Of a stretch of 64,000 nt of DNA, positions 31,487 through 39,617 are shown in pieces (the stretch's first letter is position 1; the number at the start of each line of letters is the position of its first letter). The notes below the pieces were generated by a model that saw only the letters and a list, made by a program, of their open reading frames with translations, had not been told where the DNA came from and made no database searches. Source of the stretch: Aerococcus sanguinicola (GTDB lineage Bacteria; Bacillota; Bacilli; Lactobacillales; Aerococcaceae); assembly GCF_008726925.1 (NCBI RefSeq), contig NZ_VYWO01000001.1, positions 124,001 to 188,000 on the forward strand, given 5' to 3'. The translations under genes and the position numbers were made by a program.

Positions 31487-32569
31487 TTATGGTAAGATGT
31501 CTAATTCAATTTTTTCGATCCAGGCATCGATGTTTTCATTGATGAAGTCCCAGTCCACGTGTTTCGGGGTGGTTTGTTCCATCAATTCTTTCATGCGGTC
31601 AGACGCACCATCTTGGGCATTAGGGTTAACCGGCCAGGTCCCAAATTCTTTGGCCCATTCCCGTTGGATGTCAGCAGAACCGAACCAGTTGACAAATTTC
31701 TCAGCTGTTTCGTAGTTGTGGTCATCGCCTTTGTTGACGATACCGATCTGTTCGGACATAGAGAAGACGCCGCCTTCTGTATCGATCGGTTGGGCTTTGA
31801 AGCCGTACTCTCCTTCAGCAGCTGGGATGCCTGAAGAGTAGTAGAAAGAGATCGGAGTGGTTCCATCGGCGAACAATTGCAGGGCTTCTTCGGACTCAGA
31901 AGGCATATAGCCATTGTCGAACCATGCTTGGAGCGTGTTCCAACCTTCCTCAGAAATCCCTAAATCACCATTCTCATCGCGGTGGTTGAAGAGGACACTC
32001 ATGGCCGCTTTTTGGTTTGTCCCGCCCCCAACACTAGCTGGTACACGGTATTTTTCCTTGAAGGCGTCATCCTTGGCCGGTTCTTCCCAGGTCTTAGGAA
32101 GGTCGGCTTCATCAATATACTCAGGGTTTGCAATCATGAAGATCCGCTGTTCAACCAGAGGGGCATAGGCTTCTTTATTTTGAAGCATTTCTTCTGGAAT
32201 ATCAGCGACCCAGTCAGGGGTGTAATTATGGAGAATGCCTTCTTCATCTAACTTCTTGAAGTAGCCTTCATCCATCCCAAAAGTTACATCAGCTTGTGGG
32301 GCATTCTTCTCAGCTAGGAGACGGTTATAAATATCGCCACCCCCCGCATCAACGAATTCCAGTTCCATACCTTCTTCGCTTGCTTTAGCTTGCAGCCAGT
32401 CACTCCGTCCGTCGCTCAAAGAGTTGGAATAGATGACCAACTTGGAATCAGCTTGTTCTTCGCCACCACTTTAAGAAGCGCTTGAACTTTCACCGCCACC
32501 AGATGAGCAAGCCGTTAACATAAGGGCTGAAGTTAATAAGACCCCAGCAGATTTAAGCCATTTTTTCAT
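31487..32569 (-). pseudogene. ABC substrate-binding lipoprotein with in-frame TAA stop
   Basis: Reading from the ATG at 32569 (AGGTT/GGAGG upstream) gives a lipoprotein signal peptide with lipobox LTAC (Cys21). A Ser/Gly linker follows, then a TAA at complement 32471-32473 (codon 33), and the frame continues without shift into 327 further codons of a type 1 periplasmic-binding-like protein (KLVIYSNSLSDGRSDW, then VDAGGGDIYNRLLAEK). No ribosome site or export signal precedes any internal start, so the mature protein should not reach the surface. A single base change (for example TCA to TAA in a Ser run) explains it. Family resemblance is to Fbp/PhnS-type binding proteins. Sequencing error cannot be excluded. 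Confidence 0.85.
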
Positions 32570-32612
32570 AACAAATAACCTCCAAAATAATCTTTAAATA
32601 TGATCAGTTAAC

Positions 32613-32665
32613 ATCATACCTGAGGATTGTTTTTTTTTGTAAAAAAGATGTAAATTTTATGTAAA
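32613..32665 (-). promoter_or_regulatory. Pho-box-like promoter of the ABC/GDPD operon
   Basis: On the minus strand three perfect TTTACA hexamers (32660-32665, 32649-32654, 32638-32643) start exactly 11 bases apart. They are followed after 19 bases by TATGAT (32613-32618) as the -10. This matches the PhoP-binding direct repeats TT(A/T/C)ACA with 5-base spacers described for Bacillus phosphate-starvation promoters, where they replace a good -35. Confidence 0.65.
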
Positions 32666-32730
32666 TTTTTTGGCTTTTAGAATTTGGGCTTGTCGGTTAG
32701 TGGGACGAGAGGGACAGACATGAAATAAAA

Positions 32731-32783
32731 GAGCCTCCTGAGGGAACTTAACAGAAACTTTCCGTTTGAGTCCCTAGGAGGCT
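32731..32783 (-). terminator. Terminator of the sigma/anti-sigma operon
   Basis: On the minus strand TAGCCTCCTAGGGA pairs with TCCCTCAGGAGGCT across a 24-base loop and is followed by CTTTTATTTC. It lies about 95 bases after the anti-sigma stop. Confidence 0.7.
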
Positions 32784-32877
32784 AGGTATTTTGTTAACTT
32801 AAAGAATCTCAGAGCATTCTTGGGCAAGGCTCTTTCCTGTCTTGGAGCGCATCTTGCGGTGACAATGGAACGCCAGT

Positions 32878-33975
32878 CTAATCCTTCTTGTCTAAGTCAA
32901 GGGTCACCGGTTCGCCCAAGGTATGTCTCTGGCTCGCGTCCATCTTACCCGAACTTTCTGGCAGTGGGATCTTGAAGAGTTGAACTTGGAGGCTCTCTTG
33001 TTGAAGGAGGTCCTCATAGGTCAAGTCGTCTGAAGTCGCGCTCGAAAAGTCGAAGTTGCTGTGGAAGGCCACCATGCCAGGGGAAGTAGACGGAATCATA
33101 TCAGAGGCGCCGGTCAAGCTTTGGCGCCGCCCATCAGGGAGGATGAGGTCCGCTTCAATTAGACTATTTTGGGCGTCTTTTTCTGGAATGAGGGCCTGGA
33201 TTTGTGTTTTTAGGGGGTGGAGTTTGAGGGCTTGGATCTGAACTTGGTCTGGGTCTTTGGGCGCGCTATGGTCCAGGTTGATGTAGCGGCTGCCCCCGTT
33301 CAAGTCCTCCGGCCGGCCACTCAAGTCAAAGGCGGCGTCAGTCATGGAGATGACCTCCTGGATATTTTTCACGAGGCCAGAGATTTGCAGGTAGATCTGG
33401 TTATCCGCTTGGAGTTGGAGGGGCTTGTCGAAGCGATAGGTCATGGTCATTTGGTAGAGGCCGTTAGCTAGCAAGCGGGAAGAGCCTGCAGCTGAACTAA
33501 TCCGAGTGGTTTCCCCATTGACGGCGATCGCCATGCCGACAAAGTCATAAGTGTCTTCCACCGTTAAAGCTTGCGGGGACTCGACCAGAAAAGATGCGGT
33601 GACTGATTCCTCATCCAAGAGGGCGTCCTCCAACTTGACACGGTGGTCCCCCATGTCAATGAGCTGGCCGACGGGGTAAGTCTGTCCGTCTAAGTTACCC
33701 TGACTTGCGCTGAGTGAGAAATGGCTGGTATCGATGAGCGACTTGACTGAAGCAGAGGCTTGTTGCCCCCAGGGACTGAGGACGGCTAGGGCTAAGGCAG
33801 CGACGAGCCCTAAGCCTAAAATAAGCTGAGGGACTTTGCTTTTTTGGCTACCGATAGACGCTTTGAACTGGGCATACAACTGGTCCTTTTGGTCATCCGA
33901 TAGGTCGTCTTGCGGGTAGTCGGATAAGGGCATCTGGGTCTGGTTGAGCAATTGGTAAAGCTTATTCTTAGTCAT
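32878..33975 (-). CDS. DUF4179-type membrane anti-sigma factor
   Basis: A 365-residue protein with a short acidic cytoplasmic N-terminus (residues 1-46), one transmembrane helix (about 48-67, LILGLGLVAALALAVLS) and an extracellular domain of the DUF4179 kind. It starts inside the last codons of the sigma-factor gene (8-base overlap). DUF4179 proteins paired with ECF sigma factors are thought to hold the sigma factor at the membrane until an envelope signal releases it. No recognisable anti-sigma zinc motif is seen in the N-terminus. Confidence 0.75.
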   Translation of the reverse strand: MTKNKLYQLLNQTQMPLSDYPQDDLSDDQKDQLYAQFKASIGSQKSKVPQLILGLGLVAALALAVLSPWGQQASASVKSLIDTSHFSLSASQGNLDGQTYPVGQLIDMGDHRVKLEDALLDEESVTASFLVESPQALTVEDTYDFVGMAIAVNGETTRISSAAGSSRLLANGLYQMTMTYRFDKPLQLQADNQIYLQISGLVKNIQEVISMTDAAFDLSGRPEDLNGGSRYINLDHSAPKDPDQVQIQALKLHPLKTQIQALIPEKDAQNSLIEADLILPDGRRQSLTGASDMIPSTSPGMVAFHSNFDFSSATSDDLTYEDLLQQESLQVQLFKIPLPESSGKMDASQRHTLGEPVTLDLDKKD

Positions 33976-34498
33976 GGTCTCTTTCTCCTTTCAATTTTTC
34001 TCGGCCTCGGTGGACGCGCTGGTAGAGGGCATTGGGGCTCAGTTGGTGGGCTCGGGCAACCTCGTTGACTTCCTGGCCTTCGTAGAAGAGGGCGAGGAAG
34101 ATGGCCTGGTCTTCTTCAGACAGGCTGGCAATCAGGTCTTGCAGGTCTTCTTTCAGGATCAGCTGGTCCAGGATTCCCTTGTCAGGTGGCGAGTAGTGGT
34201 CATCATAGGCTTCTTCCTGCTTGGTTCGTCCCTTGGCCCGCACCAAGTTCAAGGCCTTGTAGCGAGCAATGGCACAGACCCAATTCTTGAAGGAAGATTT
34301 CTTCGGGTCATAGTCAAAAATATGGTCCCATATGGCCAAGAGGGTGTCGTTAAAGCACTCCTCTTGGTCGGCTTCATAGCCATGGGAATGGCGCCGGATA
34401 ACGGCCATCAGAAGTCCGCCATAGTGGTCAATAACAGCACGGATGCCGCTTTCCTTGCGGCCTTTGATTTGTTGGATGGTCCAAAAGTCTTTAAACAT
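33968..34498 (-). CDS. ECF-type RNA polymerase sigma factor
   Basis: A 176-residue sigma-70 family protein. Region 2 covers about 10-90 (EECFNDTLLAIWDHIFDYDP, SSFKNWVCAIARYKALNLVR) and region 4 about 115-170 (LIASLSEEDQAIFLALFYEG, VARAHQLSPNALYQRVHRGREKL). The start at 34498 is set by AAAGGAGG; an ATG at 34516 overlaps that ribosome site. It forms a two-gene operon with the membrane anti-sigma gene. Targets are not visible; the promoter region is AT-rich without an obvious autoregulatory motif. Confidence 0.88.
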   Translation of the reverse strand: MFKDFWTIQQIKGRKESGIRAVIDHYGGLLMAVIRRHSHGYEADQEECFNDTLLAIWDHIFDYDPKKSSFKNWVCAIARYKALNLVRAKGRTKQEEAYDDHYSPPDKGILDQLILKEDLQDLIASLSEEDQAIFLALFYEGQEVNEVARAHQLSPNALYQRVHRGREKLKGERDHD

Positions 34499-34817
34499 GG
34501 GCTGTCCTCCTTTCACTATGAATACACGGACTAAGGGCGATTTCTTACAGGCAATTTTGATTTTTATGGCAAGCTAGGAAAAGACAGAGCGGCGACCAAC
34601 CAGGCTATCTGGGAGGAATCGGATGGGGGCTATCCCCACTATAAGCCATCCCAGGTTATTTTGCATTCGTTCTTAGTGAGCAGCAATGCGTCGAAAGTGA
34701 GCATGGGATGGAGCAAATCAGCCTTGACAAGTGCCCGCGATGTTGAATGGACAAGCTTTTGGCGAGGAAAGCGGATATTTTGCTTGTTGATTTTATTTAA
34801 ATTTGAGGAATGATTTT

Positions 34818-34838
34818 CTCGCGCGCACGCGGGTTTTT
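34818..34838 (+). terminator. Possible terminator of a decayed gene
   Basis: CTCGCG (34818-34823) pairs with CGCGGG (34828-34833, one G-U) over a 4-base loop and is followed by TTTTTAATTAATTT. No intact gene precedes it on the plus strand. Confidence 0.45.
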
Positions 34839-35081
34839 AATTAATTTAATTTATTTTGTAAATTCGTTATTTGTTTATTTAGTCTTTTTTTAATTAGTTA
34901 TTTGTTACTTAGTCCTTAGTAGCCAGTGGTTTTAAGCATCTTGGTTTTCTAGATCTTGAAAAGCAAGATGTAGGAAAGCTAGTTTATGGAGTGTGGATAA
35001 CTTTTAGCGACTAGTATAAAATAAATCTTATTTATTTTTGGACATGAGCAAGTAATTTCTTTTGCTCATTTCATAAAGCGA

Positions 35082-35119
35082 GGGATGAATGCTAATGAAA
35101 GGGATGAATGCTAATGAAA
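35082..35119. repeat. 19-base tandem duplication
   Basis: GGGATGAATGCTAATGAAA occurs twice back to back (35082-35100 and 35101-35119). It lies upstream of the GNAT gene, outside any coding region. Confidence 0.85.
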
Positions 35120-35242
35120 TGGTTTGCTTTAATAAAACTGATTTTCTATATGAAGCCGTGAGAATTGTTTTTCAGCTTAGCCTCTGTTAGACTAGGTTGT
35201 ATCTTTACGATGAGAATAAATAATAAATACAGGAGGAGAACG

Positions 35243-35845
35243 ATGTCATTAAATATAAGATCCTACCGAGAAACGGACTATGATGCCGTCAAGGCTATGA
35301 TCCAAGAGACCTGGTACCCGGAAGTGATGGAAGAGGATCCCGACCTCGCCGACCGCCTGGCTGATATCGATGCCAAGATGCGGCTTGGGATGGGGACTTT
35401 TGCTTTGGTAGCGGACTATGATGGTAAGAGCTTGGGAATCTTTATCGGGGATGTCCAGGGCGAAGATAAGCTCCAGGCACCTCTTGATTGGGACGCCTAT
35501 ATCCAAGAACTGGGGATAAATGACCCGACAGTGCTTGAAGTCTTAGATCGTGAGCGTGAGGCGAATAGCTGTTTAGACCATCGTCATAAGCAGGATTATC
35601 AAGCTGTCCTCCAACTCTTCATCCTGAGTGCGGCCTCCCGAGGCAAGGGGATCGGGGGTAAGCTCTGGCGGGCAGGCCTGGAAGTCTTCCGCGACCATGG
35701 CGTAGATGACTTCATCCTCCATACCGATAGCGACTGTGATGTTAGCTTCTACGACTACAAGGGGTTAATTGCGGACCCACCCTTCAGCTTTAACCAGGAA
35801 GAAGCCTTCCAATACTTCCTCTACCATGGCAAGACAAGCGACTAA
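35243..35845 (+). CDS. GNAT-family N-acetyltransferase
   Basis: A 200-residue acetyltransferase-fold protein. NIRSYRETDYDAVKAMIQETW opens the fold and the acetyl-CoA loop appears as LSAASRGKGIGGKLW (about 130-144), followed by FILHTDSDCDVSFYDYKGL, a typical C-terminal GNAT segment. AGGAGGAG stands just before the ATG at 35243; longer in-frame readings upstream lack a ribosome site. The substrate is unknown. Confidence 0.85.
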   Translation: MSLNIRSYRETDYDAVKAMIQETWYPEVMEEDPDLADRLADIDAKMRLGMGTFALVADYDGKSLGIFIGDVQGEDKLQAPLDWDAYIQELGINDPTVLEVLDREREANSCLDHRHKQDYQAVLQLFILSAASRGKGIGGKLWRAGLEVFRDHGVDDFILHTDSDCDVSFYDYKGLIADPPFSFNQEEAFQYFLYHGKTSD

Positions 35846-35939
35846 GTTTAAAGTTCCCTTGCTTGGCCTGGACAACGATGACATTTGTCCGCTCATGTGT
35901 TAGGATACAGTTGATGTGATGAATAAGGGAGGATTGGTT

Positions 35940-36194
35940 ATGATGGCTAAACAAGTTTCTGCTCAAGTGATTGCGTGTGGGGATAGCCAAGGGATTAGTC
36001 TGAACCAGAGGGCCTTGGAGCTCTCGCACTTGCAAGTGGGCGACCGCCTGGATTTAGAAATCCACCCTGACGCGATCCTAGTCACCAAGAAGCCAAGTAA
36101 GCGACAAGAGCGGATCAGAGCCTTCTACCAAAATGGCGGTGTTTATGAAGAAGGCTTGGTGGATTATGGAGAAACAGCAGGTGAAGAATGGTAG
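35940..36194 (+). CDS. MazE-like antitoxin (AbrB/SpoVT fold)
   Basis: An 84-residue protein. The N-terminal swapped-hairpin DNA-binding pattern SAQVIACGDSQGISLNQRALELSHLQVGDRLDLEI (read in parts) resembles MazE/AbrB antitoxins, and the acidic C-terminus (YEEGLVDYGETAGEEW) would wrap the toxin. AGGGAGG lies 6 bases before the ATG at 35940. Its end overlaps the toxin gene by 7 bases. Confidence 0.82.
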   Translation: MMAKQVSAQVIACGDSQGISLNQRALELSHLQVGDRLDLEIHPDAILVTKKPSKRQERIRAFYQNGGVYEEGLVDYGETAGEEW

Positions 36195-36520
36195 AACAAT
36201 TTGATATTGCAGTCATTGACCTCGACCCGGCACGCGGCCATGAAAAAGGCAAAACGCGGCCTGTACTCATAGTCAGTAGCCCGATGATGACGGAGAGTGC
36301 CGGTTTTGTCTGGGCTATGCCGATTACCGAACGTCCCCCAAAATATCCCATGGACCTGGAAATAAAGACCGAGAAAAATGAAGTCCAGGGCATCGTTGAC
36401 ACGGTTCAAATCCGCTGCCTGGATTTTGAAAGTCGCAATGGCCATGTGGTGGACCACTTGGTAGAAGACCTGCACCAAGACGTCCTGGATACGATCATGG
36501 TCCATATTGGGGCGAACTGA
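36188..36520 (+). CDS. mazF: MazF/PemK-family toxin
   Basis: A 110-residue mRNA interferase-like toxin. The family pattern is AVIDLDPARGHEKGKTRPVLIVSS at residues 8-31, with catalytic-type Arg and Thr candidates, then FVWAMPITE and GIVDTVQIRCLDFESRNG. It is translationally coupled with the MazE-like gene and followed by a strong terminator, forming a complete two-gene toxin-antitoxin module. Cleavage specificity cannot be predicted. Confidence 0.87.
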   Translation: MVEQFDIAVIDLDPARGHEKGKTRPVLIVSSPMMTESAGFVWAMPITERPPKYPMDLEIKTEKNEVQGIVDTVQIRCLDFESRNGHVVDHLVEDLHQDVLDTIMVHIGAN

Positions 36521-36549
36521 GGCTGGGGCAAATTCTCCAGCCTTTTTTT
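36521..36549 (+). terminator. Terminator of the MazEF module
   Basis: GGCTGGGG (36521-36528) pairs with CTCCAGCC (36535-36542) and is followed by seven T residues, directly after the toxin stop codon. Confidence 0.88.
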
Positions 36550-36563
36550 GATTGAAAGATACA

Positions 36564-36592
36564 TTGTGACCTAGCTTAAACCATGGTATACT
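36564..36592 (+). promoter_or_regulatory. Promoter of the pab operon
   Basis: TTGTGA (36564-36569), 17-base spacer, TATACT (36587-36592). Transcription would begin near 36599, leaving a leader of about 170 bases before pabA that contains a terminator-like hairpin. Confidence 0.7.
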
Positions 36593-36618
36593 AAATAAAA
36601 TTAAAAAGATTGGAAGAA

Positions 36619-36680
36619 GACGCCCAGCTTATCAGAAATCGATTGATTCAAAATGATGAAGCTAGGGCGTCCTTTTCTTT
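36619..36680 (+). terminator. Leader terminator/attenuator upstream of pabA
   Basis: GACGCCC-AGCTT (36619-36630) pairs with AAGCT-A-GGGCGTC (36659-36671), 12 pairs with one bulged A, followed by CTTTTCTTT. Since it lies about 20 bases after the predicted transcription start and 90 bases before pabA, it either attenuates the operon or ends a small RNA of about 80 bases. Confidence 0.6.
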
Positions 36681-36767
36681 GATCCTGTCTGGCTGCTTAG
36701 GATGGGCTCAAAGCAGTTCCAGCTAGACAAGACTTTATCATTGAAAAAAATAGAAACGAGATAAGCC

Positions 36768-37355
36768 ATGTTTTTAATGATTGATAATTACGATTCTTTT
36801 GTTTATAACCTAGCCACTTATTTTAAGGAGCTGGGGGCTGATTTAGAAATTGTATCAGCTGGCGATTTAGAGAGGGATGGGCTTAAGCTTGACCTGATGG
36901 CTTATGAAGGCCTAATTATCTCGCCAGGTCCCAAGCGCCCCGAGGATGCGGTAGCCTCGGTAGAGCTTTTTCGTAGAGCTCGAGGGAAACTGCCTGTCTT
37001 AGGCATTTGCCTTGGCCACCAGGTGATCGCTTATGCCAGCGGGGCCCAGGTCGTTCGCGCACCCCGTCCTCAACATGGCAAGCTCCACGCCCTCAAGCAC
37101 GAGGACCGGGGCTTATTTGAAGGACTGCCCCAAGCTTTTCAGGTCACCCGCTACCATTCTTTGCTTGTGGATCCAACCACTTTACCGGAAGACTTGACGG
37201 TTGAGGCTTGGACGTCGGACGGCTGCTTGATGGCCTTGGCTGATGCCAATACGTGTATCTATGGCGTCCAATTTCATCCTGAGGCCGTTTTAACGGAACA
37301 CGGCCACGACATCTTAGCCCGCTTTATCCGAATTGCCAGAGAGTGGAGGGCATAA
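36768..37355 (+). CDS. pabA: Aminodeoxychorismate synthase, glutaminase component
   Basis: A 195-residue class I glutamine amidotransferase. The start MFLMIDNYDSFVYNLATYF is canonical, the nucleophile is Cys81 in GICLGHQ, and the His-Glu pair is in GVQFHPEAV near residue 170. It gives ammonia to PabB to make 4-amino-4-deoxychorismate for folate. Alone it could serve TrpE, but its neighbours are pabB and pabC, and no trp gene is near. Confidence 0.92.
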   Translation: MFLMIDNYDSFVYNLATYFKELGADLEIVSAGDLERDGLKLDLMAYEGLIISPGPKRPEDAVASVELFRRARGKLPVLGICLGHQVIAYASGAQVVRAPRPQHGKLHALKHEDRGLFEGLPQAFQVTRYHSLLVDPTTLPEDLTVEAWTSDGCLMALADANTCIYGVQFHPEAVLTEHGHDILARFIRIAREWRA

Positions 37356-37357
37356 AA

Positions 37358-38737
37358 ATGCACTACAGACACTACCAAGACTATCCCGAACTGACTCAAA
37401 TTTTTTCCCATGTAGCTGACCAGGGGCCCTGTGCCTTCCTTGACTCTTCAAGCCAGGACAAGCAAGGGCGGTATTCCATCTTGGCTTTAGACCCTAAGAT
37501 CATTCTAAAAGATTTGGCGGGGCAAGTTTTCTTGAATGACCAGGCAGTTGAGGGAGACTTTCTCTCCCAATTCCAAACTTGCTTGGACGAGCAAGCTATT
37601 CTGTCGATTGAAGGTCTGCCGACTGTCAACCCAGCACTAGGCTACTTCGCCTATGATTTTGGTTGCCGCTTGCAGGGACTGGCTAGCCAACATGAGAAGC
37701 GCTTGGCCTATCCTGATGCCATCTGGACCTTCTATGAGACTTACCTGGTCGAGGACCATGTTAAGGGTCAATTAAGCTTAATCACACTGCGGGATCAGCA
37801 GGAAGCGGACGGTTTTTTTAACGACTGGGAGAGCCTTTTTGAAGAAATTTTGGAAGAAGCTGGGCCTCTGCCTGCAGGAAACCCCATCAACCAGCTGATT
37901 ACGGACTGCTCCCCCGAAGACTATGTGCAAAAAGTCCAAGCAATTATCGACTATGTGGAAGCAGGGGATAGCTATGTGGCCAATCTCACGCGGCGGATTT
38001 GGTTGCTTTGTGACCAGGATCCTCTACTTTATTATCTAACCCTGCGCCAGGTCAATCCTGCGCCTTATGCGGCTTACTTTAATTTTGGTGATTTCCAAGT
38101 CCTATCTTCCTCGCCTGAGCTTTTTCTAGAAGTGGAATCAGGACAAGTCACCACTCGGCCCATCAAGGGAACCTGCCCACGGACGGGGGATGACCAGGTC
38201 GACCAAGCCTACTGTAAGGCGCTGCTGGAAGCAGACAAGGAGCGGTCCGAGCTCTTGATGGTGACCGATTTGGAGCGCAATGACCTCAACCGGATCTGTC
38301 AACCAGGGACGGTCAAAGTAGACCGACTCTTTGAAGTGGAGGCCTATGCTACGGTTTATCACTTAGTATCGACCGTTGTTGGTCACCTGGCTGCTGATAC
38401 TGATTTAAAGCAAATTTTAGAAGCCACTTTCCCAGGTGGATCGATTACTGGGACACCCAAGCAGCGGACCATGGAGATTATTGACGAACTGGAGGCTTCT
38501 GCCCGTGGCATCTATACCGGCTGTCTGGGCTATATTAGTCCTGGTTTGGATATGAAGCTCAATATAATTATCCGCAGCCTAGTTCACCAGTCTGGCACTT
38601 ATGAAGTCGGCCTAGGTGGAGGCATCACCTGTGAATCCAATCCACGAGCCGAATATGAAGAAACGGTGCTCAAAGGCCAAGCCCTCGTCCAAAGCTTTCA
38701 AGGTGGGAAAGGAGTCAGCCATGATTCAACTCGATAA
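37358..38737 (+). CDS. pabB: Aminodeoxychorismate synthase component I
   Basis: A 459-residue chorismate-binding enzyme. The diagnostic Lys-containing TTRPIKGTCPRTGD of ADC synthases is near residue 265; anthranilate synthases usually have Ala in place of that Lys. GSITGTPKQRTMEIIDELE and YTGCLGYI follow in the C-terminal domain. The ATG at 37358 has GGAGGG 7 bases upstream and comes two bases after the pabA stop. It is the middle gene of pabA-pabB-pabC. Confidence 0.92.
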   Translation: MHYRHYQDYPELTQIFSHVADQGPCAFLDSSSQDKQGRYSILALDPKIILKDLAGQVFLNDQAVEGDFLSQFQTCLDEQAILSIEGLPTVNPALGYFAYDFGCRLQGLASQHEKRLAYPDAIWTFYETYLVEDHVKGQLSLITLRDQQEADGFFNDWESLFEEILEEAGPLPAGNPINQLITDCSPEDYVQKVQAIIDYVEAGDSYVANLTRRIWLLCDQDPLLYYLTLRQVNPAPYAAYFNFGDFQVLSSSPELFLEVESGQVTTRPIKGTCPRTGDDQVDQAYCKALLEADKERSELLMVTDLERNDLNRICQPGTVKVDRLFEVEAYATVYHLVSTVVGHLAADTDLKQILEATFPGGSITGTPKQRTMEIIDELEASARGIYTGCLGYISPGLDMKLNIIIRSLVHQSGTYEVGLGGGITCESNPRAEYEETVLKGQALVQSFQGGKGVSHDSTR

Positions 38738-39467
38738 CGGCTTCTATTATGGACTGGGCGTCTTTGAAACGATTGCAGTGGAAGCCGGCTGTCCACTCTT
38801 TCTCGACTGCCACCTGGCCCGTCTACAGGCAGGAGTAGATTTTTTAGGAATTGATTTTTCGCTTAAAGCAGAAGATGTGCTGGCCTATTTGGCAGACCAG
38901 CCCTTAGACCACCATGCTTTGAAGATAGCAGTCTCAGAGAAAAATATCATTTATTCAGAACGCCCCAATCCTTATACATTCAATCAGTATCAAGAAGGGA
39001 TCAGCTGCTGCTTAAGTGAAATCCAGCGCAACCCCAGCTCGCCCTATATCTACCATAAGACTTTCCAGTACGGGGACAATCTTTATGCCCTCCGGAAGGC
39101 TAAGGCGGCTGGCTACAGGGAGGCGGTCTTTACTAATGCAGAGGGCCTGGTCTGTGAAGGCGCCACTTCTAATCTCTTTATGGTTAGGGCGGGTGAGATC
39201 TACACACCCAAGAAGAGCGCGGGCCTCCTCCCCGGCACCGTCCGTTCCTACTTGATCGACAACTTCCCAATTAAGGAAGTAAACATCCCCTTAGAAGCTC
39301 TCTATCAAGCTGATGAGGTCTTTGTGACCAATGCCTTGATGGGGATTATGCCTGTCCGCCAAGTCGGCCAGGCGGCTTATCAAGTGGGGCCTCTGACGCG
39401 CAACCTGATGGGGGCTTATGGGGAGGAAGTTAGGCGGCAGGTGGAGGCAGATCCTCTACAGAGATAG
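38721..39467 (+). CDS. pabC: Aminodeoxychorismate lyase
   Basis: A 248-residue fold-type IV PLP enzyme splitting aminodeoxychorismate into p-aminobenzoate and pyruvate. GFYYGLGVFETIAVE opens the protein; the PLP Lys is probably that in YIYHKTFQYGDN near residue 113; EGLVCEGATSNLFMV and SAGLLPGTVRSYLI are family segments. The ATG at 38721 overlaps the end of pabB by 17 bases with AAAGGAG upstream. Branched-chain aminotransferases and D-amino acid aminotransferases share the fold, but the context decides. Confidence 0.9.
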   Translation: MIQLDNGFYYGLGVFETIAVEAGCPLFLDCHLARLQAGVDFLGIDFSLKAEDVLAYLADQPLDHHALKIAVSEKNIIYSERPNPYTFNQYQEGISCCLSEIQRNPSSPYIYHKTFQYGDNLYALRKAKAAGYREAVFTNAEGLVCEGATSNLFMVRAGEIYTPKKSAGLLPGTVRSYLIDNFPIKEVNIPLEALYQADEVFVTNALMGIMPVRQVGQAAYQVGPLTRNLMGAYGEEVRRQVEADPLQR

Positions 39468-39589
39468 TGTTGGCGAATGCATTGATCCGCCCAGACCGGG
39501 GGAATCCTAAAAGTTCTTCCAGTCGCTTTGGAGGCTAAGAAAATTTTATTCGTTATAACGACATATAGGTCGCTGAAGCTTAAAAAATA

Positions 39590-39614
39590 AGCCCAGCAAA
39601 AAGTGGGCTTTTGA
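39590..39614 (-). terminator. Terminator after hicB
   Basis: AAGCCCA (39590-39596) and TGGGCTT (39605-39611) flank an 8-base loop, with A runs giving a T tail on the minus strand. Confidence 0.7.
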
Positions 39615-39617
39615 GCG

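Larger units (their letters stand above)
34499..35242. other. Long intergenic region with degenerate traces
   Basis: 744 bases without a supportable gene. The first part keeps an open frame on the plus strand with no start codon (about 34539-34813). A small GC-rich hairpin with T tail follows (34818-34838). The rest is very AT-rich and holds a hairpin ATGAGCAA/TTGCTCAT (35044-35069), one DnaA-box-like nonamer (34992-35000) and a 19-base tandem duplication. Confidence 0.6.

Noticed and set aside
32440..32471. Internal TTG at 32440 as the true start of the substrate-binding protein
   Set aside because: No ribosome site or export signal precedes it, while an ideal lipoprotein signal with ribosome site stands in the same frame upstream of the TAA.
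32471..32473. Programmed recoding at the TAA
   Set aside because: The codon is ochre, not the TGA used for selenocysteine, and no stimulatory hairpin follows; mutation or sequencing error is simpler.
34992..35000. DnaA-box-like nonamer TGTGGATAA in an AT-rich gap, possible replication origin
   Set aside because: Only one perfect box is seen, no dnaA/dnaN/parB genes are near, and such a nonamer is expected by chance about once in a few windows of this size.
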